DNA of 64,000 nt from Kitasatospora sp. CB01950 (GTDB lineage Bacteria; Actinomycetota; Actinomycetes; Streptomycetales; Streptomycetaceae): positions 260,635 to 324,634 of the forward strand of contig NZ_LISX01000009.1 in the NCBI RefSeq assembly GCF_001905465.1, read 5' to 3'. The notes under the pieces are model-generated. The model did no database searches. It was not told where the DNA came from and saw nothing but the letters and a program-made list of their open reading frames with translations. The position numbers and the translations under genes were made by a program. Shown here one piece after another: positions 59,427 through 64,000 of the stretch (position 1 is its first letter; every line of letters begins with the position of its first letter).

Positions 59427-59639
59427 ATGACCAAGCGGCAGAAGCAGCAGGTCGTTGTCACCCGGCGCGGTGCCAACCACGTCCTGCACATCATCCTCAC
59501 CATCTGCACCGGCGGCATCTGGGCAATCACCGGCTGGCCCATCGCTGCCGCCATGGGCCGCAAGACCCGGACCGTCACCTACGGTCCGCCGCCCGGCGCG
59601 CACCCGCCGCCGTACGGCCAGTGGCCCCCGCAGCAGTAG
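59427..59639 (+). CDS. Small membrane protein ahead of the packaging genes
   Basis: 70 residues. One hydrophobic segment (VLHIILTICTGGIWAITGWPI) sits between a basic N terminus (TKRQKQQVVVTRRG) and a Pro/Gly-rich tail (GPPPGAHPPPYGQWPPQQ). Such short proteins are widespread in actinobacteria and their phages. ATG 59427 fits AGGG upstream; GTG 59421 is an option. Function unknown. Confidence 0.65.
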   Translation: MTKRQKQQVVVTRRGANHVLHIILTICTGGIWAITGWPIAAAMGRKTRTVTYGPPPGAHPPPYGQWPPQQ

Positions 59640-59701
59640 CCGGCTGTTAGCCGACCTGCCCCCGGCGCCCATCTCCCTACCCTGCCCAGCAGGGAGGCAC
59701 G

Positions 59702-60145
59702 ATGGGCGCACCGAGGTTCAACAGCAGCGGCACCACCGAATCGCAGTTCAGGCAGCACGACGCTGTCGAACTGCGCCGCACCGGCATGTCGTACGCCCAG
59801 ATCGGTGAGCAGCTCGGCGTCGACCGCAAGACCGCATGGACGTACGTCCAGCGCGCGTTGGCCGCCCGCGCCCGCGAGACTGTTGTTGACCGCGACGCCC
59901 TGATCGGCGAGCAGGTCGTCATTCTCGACACCGTGTTCGAAGGCATGCTCCCGAAGGCCGCCCTCGGCGACACCCGCGCCGCCGAGATCGTCATCCGCGC
60001 CCTCGACCGGCACGCGAAGCTGTTCGGCCTCGACGCCCCGATCCGCGTCAACGCGCAGGTCACCGACGACCGCGTGGCCCGCGTCATGCAGCTCGCCGAG
60101 CAGCTCGCCGAGATCAGGCTGCCCGCCGTCGAGGCCGGCCAGTGA
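59702..60145 (+). CDS. Terminase small subunit
   Basis: 147 residues. A helix-turn-helix at about 20-55 (HDAVELRRTGMSYAQIGEQL, then GVDRKTAWTYVQRAL) would bind the packaging site on phage DNA. The rest is helical and ends with VMQLAEQLAEIRLP, suited to ring oligomerisation. GGGAGG precedes ATG 59702 by 5 bases. It overlaps the large subunit gene by 4 bases. Confidence 0.75.
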   Translation: MGAPRFNSSGTTESQFRQHDAVELRRTGMSYAQIGEQLGVDRKTAWTYVQRALAARARETVVDRDALIGEQVVILDTVFEGMLPKAALGDTRAAEIVIRALDRHAKLFGLDAPIRVNAQVTDDRVARVMQLAEQLAEIRLPAVEAGQ

Positions 60146-61494
60146 CGATCACCCCCGACATGCTTGCCGAACTCCAGCAGCTCACCCCCGAGGAACTTGA
60201 GCTCCTAGAGGGCGAGTTGGCGCGCCGGGCGTGGGAGGCCCGCTGGTCGTCGTGGACGCCGTACTCGTGGCAGGTCTGCCCCGGGGAGGTGGAGACGCAC
60301 GGCATGTGGCTGCAGCTCGGCGGCCGCGGCACGGGTAAAACCGACGGGTGCGCCCGGTACATGGTGAGCCACGTCAACGGGCCCGCCTGCGACCCGCGGC
60401 TGCCCGGCGGGCACCGCATGTCGATCATCGCTCCGACGCAGGGCGACGCAGTCGAATCGGCCGTCAACGGCCCGTCAGGACTGAAAGCCCACGACCCGCG
60501 GGTGGTGCTGCGCACGACCGTCGGCGGTACCTACGTGCGTTGGCCATCCGGTGCCGAGGCGAAGTTGTTCGGGGCGCACACCCCCGACGACGTCGAGCGC
60601 CTGCGCTCCGGCGGCAACCGATGCTTGGTGTGGCTGGAGGAGGCCGCCGCGATGCGACACCTCGGCCCGGCGCTCACCCACTCCGCGATGGGCCTGCGCG
60701 TTGGGCCCCGCCCGCACTACATCGCCTCGACCACGCCGAAGCCCAGGCGCGAGATCGTCGACCTGCTCGCCCGCAACGACGTCCTCACCACCCGCGGCCG
60801 CACCCGCGACGCCCACCATCTCCCCGAGTTGATGCGCTCGAAGTTGATCGCGCAGTACGCCGGCACCCGCATGGAACGCCAGGAACTCGACGGCGAACTC
60901 CTCACCGACATCGAGGGCGCCCTGTGGAGCTTCGCCCTGCTCGACGCCACCCGGGTCGGCGCAGCCCCGCCCATGTCCCGGGTCGTTGTCGCTGTCGACC
61001 CCGCCGCCACCTCCGGCACCGAGTCCGACGAGATGGGCATCATCGTCGCCGGCCGCTCCGCCGCGGCGATCCCCGACCGCAACGGCACCGTCCGCCAGCA
61101 CGGGTACGTGATCGACGACCTGTCCGGGCGGATGCCGCCGCTGGACGCCGTCCGTCGCGCCGTGCAGGCCTACCACGCCCACCAGGCGGACGCGATCGTC
61201 GCCGAGGTCAACAACGGCGGCGACTGGATCGGGACCGTCGTGCGGCAGGTCGACCCGACCGTCAACTACCGCACTGTGCACGCCAGCCGCGGCAAGAAGA
61301 CCCGCGCTGAGCCGGTCGCCGCGTTGTTCGAGCAGCACGCCGCGCACCTCGTCGGCGGCCACTCCACCCTCGAAGACCAGCTCGCCACCTGGGTGGCCGG
61401 CGTCGACGACTCCCCCGACCGCCTCGACGCCCTCGTCTGGGCCCTGACCGACCTGATGCTCACGGCCGGCGGCAACTTCGCCGCCGTGGCCTGA
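60142..61494 (+). CDS. Terminase large subunit
   Basis: 450-residue packaging motor. Walker A GGRGTGKT (60-67) and Walker B NRCLVWLEEAA form the ATPase. The RNase H-like nuclease domain holds VVAVDPAATSGTESDEMGI with its first Asp, a central Asp/Glu region (DAIVAEVNNGGDW), and the late RLDALVWALTDL Asp. GTG 60142 overlaps the small subunit. It cuts concatemeric DNA and pumps it into the prohead through the portal encoded next. Confidence 0.9.
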   Translation: MTITPDMLAELQQLTPEELELLEGELARRAWEARWSSWTPYSWQVCPGEVETHGMWLQLGGRGTGKTDGCARYMVSHVNGPACDPRLPGGHRMSIIAPTQGDAVESAVNGPSGLKAHDPRVVLRTTVGGTYVRWPSGAEAKLFGAHTPDDVERLRSGGNRCLVWLEEAAAMRHLGPALTHSAMGLRVGPRPHYIASTTPKPRREIVDLLARNDVLTTRGRTRDAHHLPELMRSKLIAQYAGTRMERQELDGELLTDIEGALWSFALLDATRVGAAPPMSRVVVAVDPAATSGTESDEMGIIVAGRSAAAIPDRNGTVRQHGYVIDDLSGRMPPLDAVRRAVQAYHAHQADAIVAEVNNGGDWIGTVVRQVDPTVNYRTVHASRGKKTRAEPVAALFEQHAAHLVGGHSTLEDQLATWVAGVDDSPDRLDALVWALTDLMLTAGGNFAAVA

Positions 61495-61507
61495 GAGGAG
61501 ACTGCAC

Positions 61508-63790
61508 GTGGGACGCCTCGCCGACGCCACCGCCGCGCTGTTCGGCCGCCGCGCCGCGCCCGCCGTCGCCCTGGACTCGATCCGGGACCGGCGCCCCGTC
61601 AGCTTCAGCACCGGGTCCGCCGTCACCCTCAACCTCGACCCGGAGTCCCGCGGCTACTCCCACTCCGCGGTCGCGTACCGGTGCGTCGCGGCAATCGCCG
61701 ACAACGGCTCGTCGATCGACATGGTGGTGCGCAACGGCGAGGGCGAGGTGATCCAAAACCACTGGGTGTCGCAGTTGTTCAACAAGCGGCCGAACCGGTT
61801 CATGTCGGCCCGGGTGTTCAAGAACGTGATCCTCCAGCAGGGCGAGCTGGCCGGCCAGAGCTTCGTCTACCTCGACCGCGGCGAGACCCGCGTCGGCGAC
61901 GTACAGGGCGCGTACACCATCTACGACCCGGTGCAGGTGGTCGTCGACAAGCCGGCCGCCGACCGGCCCACCCCCGGCGATATCCTCGGCTTCGTCGTCA
62001 ACCGGGCGGACGGGCAGCGCATCGCGCTGCTCCCCGAAGAGGTGCTGTGGCTGCGGTACCCGCACCCGTTCGACCCGCTGGGGGCCCTAGCACCGTGGAA
62101 GGCCGCGCGCCACGCGGTCGACATGGACGCGTTCGCCCGCGAGTGGCAGCGCTCCAGCTACCAGAACGGCGCGGCGCCGACCGGCGTGGTCTACCTCGGC
62201 GAGATGACCGAGGCCAACTACGCCCAGGCCAAAGCCAGTTGGCGCGCGGAGATGCAGGGCCCTGCGAACGCCGGCCGCACCCTGCTGGTCGGCTCCCCGC
62301 CCGGCAGCAACAGCAAGGGCGTCTCGTACGCCCGGGTCGGGCTGACCGCCGAGGAGATGGACTACCTGGAGTCCCGCGTCGCCAACGCGGCCGAGGTGAT
62401 GTTGGCGTTCGGCGTGCCCCGGGACTACCTGATGGGTCAGTCCACATACGACAACGCGAGGGCGGCGAAGACGACACTCTGGTCGGACACCATCCGGCCG
62501 AAGCTCGACATCATCGCCAGCGAGGTCGACCTGCGCCTGCTGCCCTCCGACGCCGAGGACGCGACCTGGGACTACGACAGCGTCGAGGCCCTGCAGGAGG
62601 GCCAGGACGCGCAGGCCACCCGGGTCCGCGAGAACGTCGGCGCCGACCTGCTGACCCTGGACGAGGCCCGAGCCGAGATCGGTAGACCACCACTGCCCGG
62701 CGGGATCGGGCAGCAGACCATCACCCCGTACCGGGCCGCGTTCGCACCGGTCGCGTCTCCGGCCGCCGGCAGCCGGGCGGTGCTCGACTTCGACGTGCTG
62801 GCTGCCCAGCTGATCGAGAGGATGCGCAGCGAGGAGCAGACCGCCCGGAGCCTGCCGACGTTCACCGGCGAACCGCGGCGGGAGCTGGTGCGCGCTGCCG
62901 ACCCGGCCCCGGCGGTCAACGTGCAGGCCGAGTACGACGCGATCGAGGGCGAGGGCGTCGCGGCCGTCCGCCGGCTCGCGATGGAGCAGGCCGCCGCCGT
63001 CCTGCGCGACTTCGACCGGCTGATGGCCAAGCCGGTCCGGTCCACTGACTGGCTGGCCGTCCTGCACGGGCAGGCCGCCGCACTCGCGGTCGAGGGACGA
63101 GTTCGGCTTACCACGCCGGACCCGGATCACGTGCCGGCCGCGGAGATGGCCGGCGTGGATCTCGCGTCGGGCCCGGACGGGTGGGAGCAGCGCATCCGGG
63201 CGCGGGACTTGTTCGATCCGCGGTACTGGCGGCGTCGCACCGTGGAGGCGCTCGCGCCGTTCATCCGGCGGGCGGCGCAGCGCGGCGGGCAGGGCATCAC
63301 GCCGGGGTTCGACGTCGATCAGACGGATGTGGCGCAGGCGTTGGCGGATCGGGCGGAGCAGCTGGCGGGGCAGGTAACGGCGACGACGCAGCGGGCGTTG
63401 GAGGCGCAGTTGCTGCAGCATGGCGTATCCGAAGGCGAGTCGATTCCGGCGCTGCGGGCCCGGCTGCAGAAGGTGTTCACGGACCTGTCGGACTACCGGG
63501 CGGAGATGATCGCGCGGACGGAGACGGTGGGGGCGTACAACCAGACGGCACTATCTGCCGCGTCGCAGGCGGGGGCGGTACGCAAGAAGTGGCTGGCCAC
63601 CCGAAACCGGGAGACCGGCCAGTTCGACCCGCGGACTCGGCAGTCGCATCGGCTGGCGAACGGCGACACGGTGCCGCTCGGCGAGCGGTTCACCGCGTCA
63701 CAGTCGCGTTGGCCCGGCGATCCGGCGGCGCCCGCCAACCAGTCGATTAACTGCCGGTGCACGCTCACCTTCGAGTACGAGGAGAACTGA
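61508..63790 (+). CDS. Portal protein fused to a MuF-like head morphogenesis domain
   Basis: 760 residues. The portal (HK97 type, about 1-430) has AYRCVAAIADNGSSIDMVV, VLWLRYPHPFDPL, LGVPRDYLM-like AFGVPRDYLMGQS and a DYDSVEALQEG region. A 170-residue helical linker follows. The C-terminal MuF-like domain (about 600-760) shows DYRAEMIARTETVGAYNQTA, KKWLATRNRETGQFDPRTR and the Cys ending SINCRCTLTF. In many phages these are separate genes; here they are one chain. GTG 61508 has GAGAGGAG upstream. Confidence 0.85.
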   Translation: MGRLADATAALFGRRAAPAVALDSIRDRRPVSFSTGSAVTLNLDPESRGYSHSAVAYRCVAAIADNGSSIDMVVRNGEGEVIQNHWVSQLFNKRPNRFMSARVFKNVILQQGELAGQSFVYLDRGETRVGDVQGAYTIYDPVQVVVDKPAADRPTPGDILGFVVNRADGQRIALLPEEVLWLRYPHPFDPLGALAPWKAARHAVDMDAFAREWQRSSYQNGAAPTGVVYLGEMTEANYAQAKASWRAEMQGPANAGRTLLVGSPPGSNSKGVSYARVGLTAEEMDYLESRVANAAEVMLAFGVPRDYLMGQSTYDNARAAKTTLWSDTIRPKLDIIASEVDLRLLPSDAEDATWDYDSVEALQEGQDAQATRVRENVGADLLTLDEARAEIGRPPLPGGIGQQTITPYRAAFAPVASPAAGSRAVLDFDVLAAQLIERMRSEEQTARSLPTFTGEPRRELVRAADPAPAVNVQAEYDAIEGEGVAAVRRLAMEQAAAVLRDFDRLMAKPVRSTDWLAVLHGQAAALAVEGRVRLTTPDPDHVPAAEMAGVDLASGPDGWEQRIRARDLFDPRYWRRRTVEALAPFIRRAAQRGGQGITPGFDVDQTDVAQALADRAEQLAGQVTATTQRALEAQLLQHGVSEGESIPALRARLQKVFTDLSDYRAEMIARTETVGAYNQTALSAASQAGAVRKKWLATRNRETGQFDPRTRQSHRLANGDTVPLGERFTASQSRWPGDPAAPANQSINCRCTLTFEYEEN

Positions 63791-63794
63791 CCGT

Positions 63795-64000
63795 CATGCA
63801 GCCCTACGAGAACCGACACCCGGCCACACAGCAGCTGATGCGCTACTTCAGCTGGAGCCACCTACCTACACACCTTCAGGAGACCTCGCGGGCGTGCTCC
63901 CAGCTCGCCGGCCACATGGTCGCCGTGCTACCTGACGGGCCCGAGCTGACTGCTGGGTTGCGCAAGCTCCTGGAAGCAAAGGACTGCTTCGTACGTGCCG
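63795..64000 (+). CDS. Phage protein cut by the window edge, possibly Acb2-like
   Basis: The first 68 codons are visible and the gene runs past the right edge. Sequence features: ENRHPATQQLMRYFSWSHLP, THLQETSRACSQLAGHMV, LPDGPELTAGLRKLLEAKDC. Two helices with a Pro-Asp-Gly-Pro turn and a closing LRKLLEAKDxxVRA recall the hairpin domain of Acb2/Tad1 anti-CBASS proteins, which bind cyclic oligonucleotides. The match is by eye. ATG 63795 follows the MuF stop by 4 bases. Confidence 0.55.

Larger units (their letters stand above)
43369..64000 (+). mobile_element. Prophage (left part) integrated at tRNA-Arg
   Basis: Continuous phage-type gene set from a tyrosine integrase through a repressor/Cro switch, replication and recombination genes, to small terminase, large terminase and portal-MuF. 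Gene order and the nearly all-rightward strand pattern are those of a siphovirus-like temperate phage of Streptomyces. Genes are compact, frequently overlap by 1-4 bases and have many tiny products, unlike the host part to the left. Capsid, tail, lysis genes and attR must lie beyond base 64,000, so completeness cannot be judged. Confidence 0.9.

Overview
The window is high-GC DNA with GTG starts, GGAGG-type ribosome binding sites and codons ending mostly in G or C. The gene families (a chitosan-oligosaccharide csn operon, LAXTG surface proteins, a thioester (TQXA) surface protein, a GlnX/GlnH/PknG operon, many PP2C phosphatases, WhiB-like proteins) point to a Streptomycetaceae chromosome, Streptomyces or Kitasatospora. 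Everything is read from sequence alone; no database search was possible.

Bases 1-43,368 are host chromosome. In order: a small membrane protein and malQ (4-alpha-glucanotransferase), a secreted GH84-like hexosaminidase, an HNH nuclease and an MscS channel. Next come two tandem paralogous SdrD/SpaA-type surface proteins with LAYTG sortase signals, sharing a 232-bp block that differs at one base. At 14.3-21.4 kb lies a complete csnR-E-F-G-H-K operon for import and breakdown of chitosan oligosaccharides, with a palindromic operator in front. After it sit a MerR-PP2C fusion with its own 19-bp-spacer promoter, a PH-like protein and a nucleosidase. At 24.1-34.5 kb a seven-gene run encodes GlnX, GlnH, a coiled-coil protein, PknG, a PP2C phosphatase, a von Willebrand A protein and an FHA protein. 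It combines sensor, kinase, phosphatase and phosphothreonine reader in one unit. Then follow an ABC-2 exporter, truncated haemoglobin, a hypothetical protein and a thioesterase, the ribosome-associated ABC-F factor EttA, a thioester-domain LATTG surface protein and an SSB paralogue.

At 43,369 there is a tRNA-Arg(TCT), and from there to the right edge the window is the left part of a prophage integrated at the tRNA 3' end. It opens with a tyrosine integrase, a divergent repressor/Cro-like switch with recurring ATCC-NN-GGAT operators, and a long rightward early operon of small, translationally coupled genes. The replication and recombination module holds a RecB-like nuclease, a Gp3/RDF-like protein, a DnaQ-like exonuclease, a RuvC-like resolvase, a WhiB-like protein and a DnaB/RepA-type ATPase. 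The linker of that ATPase carries a cluster of inverted G-tracts resembling a replication origin. Accessory genes include an Ea22-like protein, a PP-loop (PAPS-reductase-like) enzyme, a MazG-like protein, a second WhiB and an SpdB-like membrane protein. Packaging begins at 59.7 kb with small and large terminase, then a portal-MuF fusion and a truncated gene at the edge that may be an Acb2-like cyclic-nucleotide sponge. The right attachment site, capsid, tail and lysis genes lie beyond the window.

The most rewarding regions are the GlnX-PknG-PP2C-VWA-FHA island, the G-tract origin candidate at 53.57-53.77 kb, the repressor/operator switch at 45.3-45.8 kb, the gene split by an in-frame TGA at 59.1-59.4 kb, and the candidate Acb2-like gene at the right edge.
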